59,724 nt of DNA from Dichomitus squalens LYAD-421 SS1 (taxonomy: Eukaryota; Basidiomycota; Agaricomycetes; Polyporales; Polyporaceae). The DNA is taken from the NCBI RefSeq assembly GCF_000275845.1, contig NW_006766885.1, forward strand, positions 1,003,520 to 1,063,243. Direction: 5' to 3'. A model generated the notes under the pieces. The model made no database searches, had not been told where the DNA came from, and saw only the letters and a list, made by a program, of their open reading frames with translations. This document shows positions 25,242 through 36,800 of the stretch, piece by piece. The translations under genes and the position numbers were made by a program. Position 1 is the stretch's first letter. Every line of letters starts with the position of its first letter.

Positions 25242-26590
25242 ATGCGTTCTGCTCTTGCCCTCGGTGTCCTTGCCCTCTCGGCTTCCTCTGTGGTCTACGC
25301 GACCCCCAAGCCTGTGCCCGTGACCCTCCAGGCGCGCAAGACCCCTAAGGGCCATGTCAACGGTCTTCGTAGGCGTGCCCTCAGTGCCATTGGCGTCCAC
25401 TTGGACGACTTCTTCCGGGGCACGGACCTGCAGTGGTTTGGCAACATCTCTGGTACGTCGTGTTTCTGTCCAGAAAGTGTTGTGCTGCGAGAAGCCGACA
25501 TATCACCCGCAGTCGGTACCCCTCCTCAGCCTGTCAGCGTCGTGTTCGACACTGGCTCGCAGACACTCGAGTTCGCGTCGACCGATTGCTCGTCGTGCAA
25601 CCAGACGGGCAAGTTCGACAAGTCCAAGAGCTCCACGTTCAAGCAGGGCAATGACGAAGAGACCCTCCCCTTCTCGACCGGTGTCGGCGTGGACCCCGTC
25701 GTCGACGATGACTACGTCCTGACCGTCCGCAGCGCGACGGACTCTGTCACTGTCGGCAACGTCACCCTCAAGAAAGTGTCGCTTTACACGATCGTCAAAC
25801 AGACACCCAAGTTCAACATCGACCCCTTCCTCGGCATTCAGGGTATGGGTTCATCGGCTGAAGGCTTCTTCGCCGCTCTCATTCGGGACGGTCTCGACTG
25901 TGAGTGGAATGCGATGTTATCGCGCGGCTGCTCCTGGCTAACTCGAACTCATCGCAGCCCTCTTCAGCTTGTTCCTGACCCCCGAAGCGGTCGGCAACGC
26001 TGAGCTGCTCATCGGCGGCATCGACGACAGCAAGTTCAAGGGCGACCTCATCTACACCGACCAGACCGGCAGTGGCGACTGGGTCGCCTCCTCGTCCTCG
26101 ATCTCCATCAACGGCAAGACGACGTCCGTGCTGAACCAGCAGCGCGACATCATCTTCGACTCGGGCACCTCCAACATCCTCTTCTCCACGCAGACGACAG
26201 AGGCCATATACGCGCACATTTCTAAGGACATCAAGCCCTTCGACGCTGAGCCGGGGGCGTACGGCCTGCCGTGCTCGAAGATCGGGGACTTGCCCGCCGT
26301 GATCGATATCACGTTCACGTCGCAAAGCGGCGAGCCGTTCAACCTGACCATCCCGAGCTCGGAGCTCAACGTCGGCCCGTTCGACAGCGATCCGAGCACT
26401 TGTCAGACGCTCATTAACGCGTTCGACGGCCTCGACCTCGTCGGGGGCTCCGTGCTCAAGCACTACTACTCCGTCTGGGACGTCGGAAACCAGCGTTTGG
26501 GCTTCGCGCCGAACGGTGAGCGCGTCAGGTTTCGTGTCGGACATGGACTCTCGTTGCTGATGAGCGTCGTTTTCGTGACTAGGGTTCTGA
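25242..26590 (+). CDS. secreted aspartic protease (pepsin family A1)
   Basis: Exons 25242..25452, 25513..25899, 25958..26515 and 26583..26590 give 387 residues. A signal peptide (LALGVLALSASSVVYA) is followed by a short basic propeptide. The two catalytic motifs are VVFDTGS (Asp83) and IIFDSGTS (Asp267). The first lies right after NISVGTPPQPV, rebuilt across intron 1. Two cysteines (CSSC) sit where many fungal members have the first loop disulfide. The C-terminal lobe ends in the usual GGSVLKHYYSVWDVGNQRLGFAPN, and the last exon adds only Gly-Phe-stop. It is an acid endopeptidase likely used outside the cell for nutrition or in the vacuole. With no GPI-type or membrane tail, secretion is the better guess. 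It sits between the two DUF6533 copies. Confidence 0.93.
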
Positions 26591-27731
26591 CGATGTTGTA
26601 ATGACGAGATGTATATGGACGCACTGTATCCATAGCTGTCAATAGCTGTCAAATGACACATGCTCTTGCCTTCGGGTACTGTGGCGGGTAGTGGTATCAC
26701 GAGGCCGTCTCTGTTTTCGGCTGCTCTTTCTGCTCATGACGGTTTCTGAGTGCAAGATGAGACGGAGGCGGCAGATGTCTGCGCGCTATGCGATCTGCCG
26801 CGACGACGACAGTTACACAGAATGGCAGGTGAATCTGTAGGCTAGCTCAAGATGATCACATGTAAAAGGAGACGAGAGTGAAGAAGCACGATACGAACCC
26901 TCTGCCAATGGACAACTTATCGAGCACAAAAAGTTGCCGCTCGCCATCCTCAGATCACATTCTGGCTTTGTAACAGCTCGTCGCTCTCTAGCATGACCAG
27001 TCTCGTGCATTACTTGGCGGCTGCCAAGTTCGTATCAAACATAACTTCGCTGGGGTAGAGCTCTTACACAATTAGCTAGAGAGGATGTAGAGCTCAATAT
27101 GACAGACACATGTGTTCAGATGGATTGGGGAGACCCAGGAGGATAAGTAGGGGCCATATTAGCAAGGAAGACGAAGTGCTTGTGGGCCGGCTTATGTAAG
27201 CCACGACGGTGGCATCGCGCAAGAGGCCTCCGACCCGGGACGCCGCAAGGGTCGCTTCCAGCTCTCTGCCGTCCCATGCCTTATCAAACGTATTGAACGC
27301 GCCTTCATGTGGCAGGAGTATCATCAATAAGTTTAGCAATCACTTTCTAAGGGCATCCTGTCCAGTTGCCATCTTACCTGACGGTTTCACAGGAATTGAC
27401 CAACCGAGGTTGTGGGGGCTCCGATGCATAGAACCTCTACACTACGAACGTATTGTTGCTTGAGACGCCAAGTCGCGGTATGAGACGGCCAAACGAGTCC
27501 GATCAGGGCCGGAGGCTGCTCGCTCATCTCATCTCCTTGAGAACGCTGGCTTGAAGGGACGCGAAGGGCAGTCGCTGAAGCCGAAGCGTCTGTCTCTTGT
27601 CGCTCGTCGCTCAAGGACGGTCCGCGAGCGACGTGCTTAAGCGCATGGTACCATCCATACCATCGCGCTGGTGGTGGCGCAATATAAGATCTCTCCTATC
27701 CGCCCCACCTGGATCCGGATCCGGATCCACC
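26591..27731. other. intergenic, no gene recognised
   Basis: The 3' flank of the protease gene and the upstream region of the second DUF6533 gene. It contains three head-to-tail GGATCC units at about 27713-27729, directly before the ATG at 27732. No coding signal. Confidence 0.4.
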
Positions 27732-29408
27732 ATGTCAGAATCCATTGCGGAAGTTGCAGCTACACAGGAGGCTCTGTACGTACGAGAGCTAAGTTTTCAT
27801 CTGATCATGTATAATCCCGCTCACAGCTTTATGTCTTCAGTAGCATCAGCAAATACTTCGACTTGTCCAGTTCAAGTCAGTGCTTATCTAGCAGTGCAAC
27901 AACAGCTACGACAGATTCAGCTTACGTCCCTACTACGACTTTAGCGTTGTACATCTACGATTACCTCATCTCGTTAGATTCCGAGATCGAGCTATTTTGG
28001 AGGCGAAGAGCCTTTGCGTCCGCCCTGTTCTTGCTCAACAGATACCTGACTCTGTTTTGCATGGTCGCACAATTCACCATATTCATCATCCCCCCACCTG
28101 CACAACAGTATGGACATGAATAAATACGTGTCGTGGTCTACCATCATAGCATTGACGAACTGTTACAGATCCTTACCGAGGTACGACAGACCTTCAGGGA
28201 CCTATCCAATCATAGCTCAACACATCGTCCCCGCTACCCAGGTTGAAGGTCTACGACTACGTGTACTATATTTCGGTAATAGGGCAGTTTCCGGTATGGG
28301 GTGGTGGGTGCACTTTGAGTAACCCTTCGTGAGACGAAAAGCTCATGGTTTCGCTTCAGCCATATCAAGTATCCGAGCCTTTGTGGTCTGCAGCGATCTG
28401 CGTTCAATATGCAGATGGTCATCGGCCATAACAGTGTTTGCCCTCTACACAGCACCTTGTGGTATCAACGCTTATGTAGGTACACGCACCACAGACGGAC
28501 CCGATGGCAGGCTGAAGACTCCAATTACGTCCGTCAGGGTAGATTCGCGCCTGTAGTCCCCTCGGCAGAAGCTCAGAAGATGTGCGTCACACCTGTCATG
28601 CATGTCTTTTTACATTCGCTTATGCTCTATATCCTATAAGCCGTACGTGAGATGGGCTAACTCACGGACCTAGCTGAGGTCCCCTTTCCATAGTTGTGAT
28701 CGCCTCTAGGATGTGCCTTTCTGTTGCTGACATCATTGTCGTGGTTGTCACTTGGCGTCAAATGCGTCGACAGATGAAGCTATTCTCGACCGCCGTTCGT
28801 CGCCGCTACAGGCCGTCATATGCGAGCGTTCTGTTGCGAGATGGTACGAGTTCATCCCATCCCACCTCTTTCCGTCTTTCTGAATATCTCTCTCCAGGAA
28901 CAATATACTTCCTGTGAAGAATCGAGCAGACGATCCGCACCCTACAGCTACTAACTCAGTATGATTGGTGCAGGGTTCTTGTCCCTTTCAACGCCGTCCA
29001 TCTTATATTCAGTCTGTACTCTGTGAGTGCACAAGAATCGAATCGAGGAGAGTCATTTGTAGGCTCATGCCTACGATCCGGACTGTAGATTTTGGGGCAG
29101 TCCCCTAGATACCCCACGAGCGGTATCCCGATCTTCACCACTCCGTATGTGCCCCGCCCAATTCAGAATGCTTTGACCTGAGAAGATCCTACGTCAGCAT
29201 AACAGCAATCCTAATCTCCAAGTTCCTCGTACACCTCCAAGAGATCGAGAGCGCTGCCGGCACTTCGTCACAATCCGCCTGGCAAACGGGGCTATTGGTT
29301 CTGCAGCCTAGCGTAGGGCCAAGGTCAAGGGAACACAGTCCTGAACCCTCCACGAGCACTCCATGCAGACGCGATGGCACTCGGGAAGGCAGTCTGCAGA
29401 GTGTATGA
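27732..29408 (+). CDS. DUF6533 family membrane protein, copy 2
   Basis: Exons I can phase: 27732..27775, 27841..27875, 27945..28107, 28169..28180, 28242..28300, 28360..28475, 28542..28583, an exon ending at 28843 (start uncertain, about 28687), 28898..28913, 28974..29022, 29089..29144, 29198..29408. The DUF6533 signature YIYDYLISLDSEIELFWRRR then ALFLLNRYL is present, with further membrane spans (YVYYISVIGQFPVW; SSAITVFALYTAPCGINAY; VVIASRMCLSVADIIVVVVTW; VPFNAVHLIFSLYS). Exons of 35, 16, 49 and 56 nt are the same length as in copy 1. One exon is only 12 nt (28169..28180). The join from 28583 to the exon with VVIASR meets a stop in the expected frame, so that part is unresolved. The C-terminal 70 residues (after ITAILISKFLVHLQE) are polar and low-complexity. 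Function unknown. Confidence 0.62.
28169..28180 (+). other. 12-nt microexon in DUF6533 copy 2
   Basis: Flanked by ctgttacag and gtacga, it supplies the residues SLP plus split codons, and phase is kept on both sides. The homologous place in copy 1 has the acceptor and donor almost touching, leaving two bases. Confidence 0.45.
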
Positions 29409-31813
29409 ATGGTGGTCATTGGTTGGGTATCGACCTTTCCCTGCTTGTGCCCGACAATTCGGCTTTCGAGCGGATCGCATAGAATCGTATGTATTGACAT
29501 TGCAGGTGCTCGCGATGCAAACAAACGTCGCTCAATACCGATATGCGTCGTCAGATTGGGTAAAAGAAAGGTTCGTGATACGGAGGCAACGAAGAACGTC
29601 GCCCATTGCCCCGACGTAGCGTTACGACGCCTTCATGCTTTGTTTGGCGGGTTGAACATTGTATCTCTGATGGTAGAGACCTTCGTGCTGTGTGAATTCC
29701 TGAGTAGCGATGCGACACGGGACCGCCGGTCTTGCGAAGATGACTTGGTGTCGATTTTGGTCTTGCAAAGATAGCTTTGTATCCAGACTCCACGAGCCAA
29801 GACTGCTTGGACCGCGAGAGAACGTCGTCCACCAAGAGTTGATCATCGAGCTACCTGCTCAGAGTGCGGAGGAATGGCAAGTTTTTCATGTATGGCCCAA
29901 GTGAGCCCGTATGCACTTGGTATGTATCGGAGGGTCGGCTTTGTACCAGGGGATGCCGAGAAGACGAGTAATCGAAGATGAAACGTGTGGGGCGAATACA
30001 TTCCGGGGCATCCTCCCTTGGACCTGTCATCCGCGCGCGCTGTGTACAAGACCAAGCGTTCGCGTCTGCATGGACAAAACAAGTGAGCACTGAATCGACG
30101 ACTTGTGGTAGAGGAACGACGCATACGTCTGGTTACGTCAACAGCTTTGAGTGGGGATGAATGAACAGGAGTCGCCCCGAGATGCAGACGGATACTTCGA
30201 GCTACGATGCAGAGGAGTCAGTAACAGGACGGTGAGATTCTGCCGAAACGAAGCCAGTTCCATCATATAGGTCACCGAAGATGACAAGGCTCGGTACTGT
30301 GTAATCCCGGATTGCATTGCTGGGCGCATCCAAAGTCGCGATTGCGCTGACAAGATATCAGCGAGATGCATGCAACAACAACGGAGACGTCTTGATGGTC
30401 CATTCGCCATTGCCCAATCCGCGGCTGGGACCCATACCGGCCGACTCGGCTGATAGAAAATGAGGGATACGAGCGAATAGATGGTTAGTACACATCACCC
30501 CGCGCAGAAGCAGCATACCTCGACAGATCTTCTCCGCCCACACGGCGTCCTGCGCGGCCGAGACGTCGCGAACTGACCGACAAAGAGGTCCGTCAGTTCT
30601 CACAACGCGGCGCGATAACGCGGACAGAAGGCTACCTGCGAATGCGAAGCTTATGCACGCGGTAGACCGACAGGGCCCGGATCCGGCGAACCGTCCAGAC
30701 TAGACTTCGCACTTTGCGGTTCGCAGCCCCTGCAGCTGTCAAGACACGGACGGACGGCCAGCTCGGGCTCCCGTGAAGGCGGACGTCCGATACGGTTCGG
30801 GGGTGCTGTATGTATCTTATGCTGCTGACGGTCTGGTGACCTGAAACACCGCGAACGGCGATGACAGGAGAGCTTCGCGGCACGGCGCGCACGGGCCCAG
30901 GGTCCACGGCCGCATAGCGTTGCGTTCCTGGCTACTTCGAACAGGCCGCAGCAGCTGAGCGTCGAGGGTCCGACGTTGAACGTCGAACATGGTCTCCCTG
31001 AATACCCTGCCGCGCGCAGTATCGGCGGGTACCCTCATGCCTGGAGTTGCGACCAGCGCATTCGTCGAGTACTTGCCACGCACGCATGTCTGCATGTCTG
31101 CTGCCGAACGCCAAGGTCCGCCGTGCGACGCGCCCCGCCCCTCGTCCTCGTCGCCGAGAAGGGGCGGCGGCAGCGCGACCGGGAGCCGCGTGCGCCGGAA
31201 GCCACGGGAGGAGACTTCGAACGCGACGCGAAGGTCCGCCGAGGTGTCTGTCCTGCCCAGGCCCGGAACGCGCCACGGATCCACGGTCCACGGATGTACG
31301 GCCTCGGAGCTGTCAATCCCGCACTCCCACATCCATAAACCCAACACGGCAGCTCAGACCGCGCGAGCGCGGGAGCCGCCGTAGGAGCCCATCGCGAGGG
31401 CCCGAACGATGAGTCCTAGGGATAATGTGAGTGCGCATACGCCGTGGTATGGTGCATAGAGGAAGGAAGACATATCTATGTACAGGAGATGTGAGTACAA
31501 TGTCAGCAAAGAGATTCGGACGGGAGGGAATACTACAGATACCGGGACACGTAGAGACAAACGTAGACATATGAGAATCAGGGAGAGTATCACGGGCCAA
31601 AAACGACAATGGGCTATCCACGCCAAACCACCGAAAGAAGAATCGATGCAAGGCAGTGGACGACAGTATGTTGCAGAAAGAATATGCGATGACACAGAAG
31701 TAAGAACGTCCAGGCAGGAAAGGCGAGAGCACCGATACGATCCGTACCAATAAGATAAAGTCGAGTTCCTCTCCCCCCTTTCCCCACAGGGGACTAGGGA
31801 GACAGGAGCACCG
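29409..31813. other. 2.4-kb region without a recognised gene
   Basis: Part of it (about 30600-31380) is GC-rich and therefore full of long open frames on both strands. The longest, minus-strand 30817..31347, starts at GTG, and I see no motif. The cyclin 3' untranslated region lies at the right end. Confidence 0.35.
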
Positions 31814-33894
31814 CTATTGAGTCCCATTATCGAAAGCGCCAGGATTAGAAAACATCTCCGCAAACGACGGCAACGCATTAGGAACTTGCTTCACTCCACT
31901 CAAGTCGAACGTAGGAAGCGTCGACCTCGCAGCAGCCTCCGTAACGTCCATGTCGGCCGCGTACGTAGGATTTGCAGGGTTGACGTAAGAATATGCTGGA
32001 ATCGAACTGAATGAACCGCATGGATTAGCCGGATCTGATGGAGTGTAGCTGGAGATGTTGGCGACCCAAGGCCCAAGATTGTTCCCGGTAGACATCGCCG
32101 GCGTCGGTAGATCCAGGAACATCGACATTTGGATGGTCCTATCCTCGGAGCCATCGGATGATGAAGATGCGGAGGACATAGGCGAGTAGGAGAGGGTCGG
32201 CGTAGAGAGCGACGGCGAGATCTCATATTGCGGCTCCACGTCCATTTGGGACGAAGTGTCGTAACCCGATCTGGGCGCCTCTCTTGCCTCGTAGCAGTAA
32301 CCCGTGGGGTCGGAAGTCGGAACGAAGAAGGGGTCCACCAAGGTAGAGCTGCGGTCGGCTCCAATTGCAGGGACAGTTGCACTGCGCGACAAGCCACGCA
32401 TTCCGATCCTTGGAGCTGGAATCGGAGGAGGGATACTGAGGAAGATATGGGCTGACGAGGACGCTACAGGCGCAGCAGACGTAGTCGCCCACGCCGCAGT
32501 AGACGAAGGCGTACAAGTACGCGACCCGTAGAGAACGTCGCCTTCGCTCCTCGTGCGTGAGACCGTCCTACCTACGTTCGCTCCGGACGTCGCCGCAGAC
32601 GACGCAGGAAGCTTGCCTACCCAAAGGCGCCACTCCAACGCCTCCCCGAGCGCGCGCTCACACCGGCCGATCTCTCTCGGAGGAAGACCGGCTAGCTTAG
32701 CCCAGGCCCTATTGGAGTAGGATCGATCTTGCATGAACTTCGAGGCCAGGATGAGGCACGCGAGGAAAGTGCGGCGAGGACAGCAGAGGGGAGAAGGCAG
32801 GGGTGGGAGAGGAGGGAGAGCGGATTCGTCTTGGCCGCGGCCGGCCGACCCGGAGTGTCGAAGGGGACCGTCGGTGCCGATGTCGCCCACTAGAACGGTG
32901 TCGCCAATTCGGATCGTTTCGAGCGTTGGTCCGGCGGTGTTGTCGGGAGTGCCGGAGGGTGCCGAAGTGAACACCTCGTCCTCGAAGACACCTTGCACAA
33001 TTCGCGGCTCGGGTGGCTCCTCGAAGGTCGCGGATTCCGAGGTCGGCCGGGTCTTCTCCTTTCGGAGCAGTTCCGGGACCTTGGATCGGACAGCTTCGAG
33101 GTAGCAAAGGGCCGTCTGGAGCACTCCGGTGGAGGTTCGGGACCGGCGGAGCACCTCGTGAACGAATCCCTTTATGGGGATTAGATTGCTGCCGACGGAG
33201 CCTTCGGGCGCTTGCGAGTATGACTCGCACCTGTCTCCTGTCGGAAGGGGCGTCTGGTGGCTTGTCGGGGTGACGGGCGAGGGAAGTTGGGCATTGTCGC
33301 CAGCGAACAGCGCCGAGAAGCCGGTCGAGATCAACGGAGGGGATGCAGAGCATCCCGCGTGTGAGTTGGACGGTTCGGGCTGAGCGCAGAGAGCCTCGCG
33401 GCCACTGGCGGTGAAAACGGTAGGGATATCGTCGGGATGCCAAGTCTCGGTCAACGTTTTGACTGCTTGATCTGGTGCACACAAAGACACTTGAGTCGAC
33501 TGAAACGACAATAGATAGAATAGAGACGACATCCGATGAAGGCAGAGGGGGCAAGCGCCTCGAGCAGCCAAACGATACAGAGAAGATAGGGATAGTGCCA
33601 CTCACCGACGAGTTTTGCGGCATATTTTGCCCTGAGGTTCTCCCGCAAAGCACTAGCGAGTGGTGGCGGTTGGAGACAGGCCTTGAGGCGTTCTGTGTCG
33701 CTGATTGGTGGGAGGTGGATAGATTGGGGTGAGGCTGATGAAACGGACGAGGCAGGAGTGTGGAGGTAGACTGAGGGGGACCTTGAGATGCCTGATAGCG
33801 CGAGATTGGAAGCATAAGGTTGCCAGCGGGTCCTGGTGCGTGATGCACCAGGACCGCGATGGGGAAAGGAGTGGGTAACAGCATGGATAGACAT
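31814..33894 (-). CDS. Pho85/PCL-type cyclin
   Basis: Exons 33606..33894 and 31814..33471 (134-nt intron, gtgagt/caccag) give 648 residues. The cyclin core is split into two parts. At about residue 197 is KGFVHEVLRRSRTSTGVLQTALCYLEAV. After an insertion of about 100 Pro/Ser/Glu-rich residues comes CPRRTFLACLILASKFMQD, then YSNRAWAKLAGLPPREIGRCERALGEALEWRLWV, the usual end of this fold. This is the Pho80/PCL family that activates Pho85-like kinases in nutrient sensing and the cell cycle; in other basidiomycetes related proteins are called pas1- or PCL-like. The 300-residue tail is Ser/Pro/Thr-rich and probably disordered, with many SP/TP sites. The ATG at 33894 is the first in-frame ATG. Confidence 0.87.
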
Positions 33895-36800
33895 TGTCGT
33901 AAGGGCCACAGGTGACGGAGTGGGGAGCAGAGACCAGGATTAGGCGATTATGATTCACAAGGTAGAAGTAGCATGAGAAGCGGTGAAGTTGTACTGGTTG
34001 ATAAAGATAGTTGAAGCAGACTGAGAAGCAAGCGAAGAGATAGGGACGGAGACGGAGGCGGGGACTGAGGCGAAGGCGGAGGCGGTTACGGAAAGCGACT
34101 GTTTGGGGTATCTGTTTGTGGGCATGAAATACATTGTGAAGACTTGATGGGCGGTTCGGATGTCCTAGTCGAAGACTATGGACGATCCGGGCGGAGAGCT
34201 CGTTGCCTAGATCAGCACGGGCTCCAGGAGAGCGATGGCGATGGGACTTGGGAATTCAGATAGAGGTGGTAGATAGAGGTGGTCAAGTGCAGACAGAGGA
34301 GCTGAGGGCGTCGGGGGCGACGAGAGACGTCGCGGCGGTAGTTGTAAGGGGCGTTGTCAGAGTCAGCTGAAGGACGAGAAGAGAGTCAAGTGGATATATC
34401 GAGCAAGCCGACAGCCACCGCCAAACAGGGCCAAACAAAGGCAGGAGTCACCGGCTCAGGCTGCTGCCTCCTCCTCTCCGGATCTCTCGCACAGGCAGCG
34501 ACCTCCGCTCTCAGGCTGTGTTCCCCAGCATCCCTCCCACCTCCGTTCTCTCGCTCCTAGCGAGTGCACCCTCGCCCGTTTCTCATCACCGCGCTGCGCA
34601 TCGTCCACCGCACGCACCCTGCTCTCCGACATCTCCATATCTAGCCAACGGCTCTCCTCGTCATATCATAGCCTGTCCGCGTCTGATTCACTTGCAATTT
34701 TTCCGCATGACTCGGCACACCGCAATGCGCCCTTCAAATACGTTATTGCTCAGTCTGACTTAGCATTGCGTCCGGCCACTCCCGTCGCTCATCCGTCTAT
34801 CTTGCGCATTGTTCCCGCGTGTCTCCATTGTCTCTATCTTTCGCCCCTCTCCTGCCTTCGTATCTACTCTATCATGACACGCTCCCAGACAACCATCTCG
34901 CCGCAGATGACATTCTTCCGCACTCGGTGTGTTGTGGAACGAAGTAACCGCTCGACTACGGTTTGCAAGCGCGTATTACCAGATACAGTCCTTAGACCTT
35001 CACTATGCAAATTTCTCTGCGAACCATCTCCTGATCTACTGATCCACATCCTGCCGTTTAGTTGCACCGCTAGTGCCATACCGAATACTGCGTGGTGCAG
35101 CCAGCGTGCCCAATCGTCCAGGACTTCGAGCACAGCATCGATAGGCCAAGGGTTGCTGCTGTGCTGCTTCAGGGCCTCCTCTATGCTCCCTCGGTCTCGT
35201 ACGCCGTCTCGCATTTGCTGCGAGCTGCCCGTGCTCGTCCCATAACAGATTGCGCACATTCGTCAGATGCGCTTTTCTCTTCCTCGCTCGGTCTCCCGGC
35301 CGATTCGCGCAGTCATATCCGTGCGATCTTCATAACCGCACACTTTGCATTAGGCCCGAAGTCTATCCCCTAGCGCATTCTTCGCCATCGTAGTAGCTTA
35401 GCCCTTATATTCCGACGCGCTTCTCGCACGTCACTCCGACCGTTCTCGCCCCTGTAGCGTGCGCGCAATATTGTGCGCGCGATCGCGACGTCCTATTATA
35501 ACAATCCATCTCGCTTCTCCCGAGGCACGGAGTCGCGGTCAGTTGAACTCAAATACCAATGTTGCCCCTCATCGTCGCCGACCGTCGTGCTTCCCATCTA
35601 TCTGCCAAGTGCCCAGTGTCCAACGGCACCTTCTCCATCTTGCATCAGAACCGAGGACGATGTGTGGACCGAGCGCGAGCGCCGCTCACCGCATATGTCT
35701 AATCAGCACGTCGCCTTCGGAATTGAGTCACCCACGCTCACAATACATCCGCGCCGGATATGCACGTGCGGTCGCTCGCCACCCTTACTCACAGCAAGTC
35801 GTCGGAGTGGTACCGGGACCATGGCATGGGGAACGTTATAACTTATGGCGGCGTGTGGCCCTCGGAGTCCCTGCGCTGCCGGCTTCTGGGACGCTCCTGC
35901 ACGGGTACCGTGCGCGGGGTTGTAGAGATCACGTTGTATGATGCTCCTTGCACGGGACCTCCTAGCACATACATACGACTGTTTGTCAGTCGAGTCCCTG
36001 ACACAGAATGCGGCATTGTCGGTAGGCTGAGCGGGGCCTGTCCCGTACACGGTACCTCGACATCGCTCGTCCGAGTCACCCAGCTAGAGCGCGTCATATG
36101 TCGCACGCATGTCATGCGTATGTCTAGCGCTCGAAACACCGTAGCGCGGACGCCGACCGCAGCTCTGTGCTGTAGCTGCACCCTCGATGATCGCATCCGC
36201 CTTCTAGGAGGTCGTTGCTGCCGCTGCTACGGACGTCTACCGCATCGTCCATCTCAGAATATGGCGGTTGACCCAGATTGCACCATAGAAGTCCCGGACC
36301 AAGCTGCTATCTCTGGAGCGACGTCGCCGCGCCTCGCCGAGGCACCGTCCGGAACCACTATAGACCTTACTCTTGCATTCTCGATGGCGGGCTCGAGCGC
36401 GCATGGAATTGTGAGGGTCATCCTAGCGCGTTGAGACGCGCCATGATGGACTATGCTGGATATCTGTAGGCTCTCGCCCCCGACCCGGAATGGTGGCTCG
36501 CACGTCCTGAAGAGTCAACGCCTCCGCCGGCACATAGTACGCACGTCGAAACGAGACGTGGCAGACGGATCAGTTATGGCTGTATTGGCGTTGAGGTACG
36601 CTGAGAAGGCCAAATCTCGAAAGGCTCATGTCTGGCACGCAGATCCTCCGTTATCGCCCACCCGGGACGGTGACAGTCCTCGGAGCGGGAAGCCCCAGGA
36701 CTACGGACGGCCATCGGACCTCATCTCACCTGTGCAGATAGCAGACATGGTCCGCCGATGGGATTATTGGCGATCGTACAGATGGCCGACGTCGCACCAG

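Noticed and set aside
25879..26700. 273-codon minus-strand open frame across the protease gene
   Set aside because: It is a shadow of the codon bias of the aspartic protease on the other strand.
30817..31347. 176-codon minus-strand open frame in GC-rich DNA
   Set aside because: It starts at GTG, has no motif, and equally long frames exist on the other strand, as expected from high GC.
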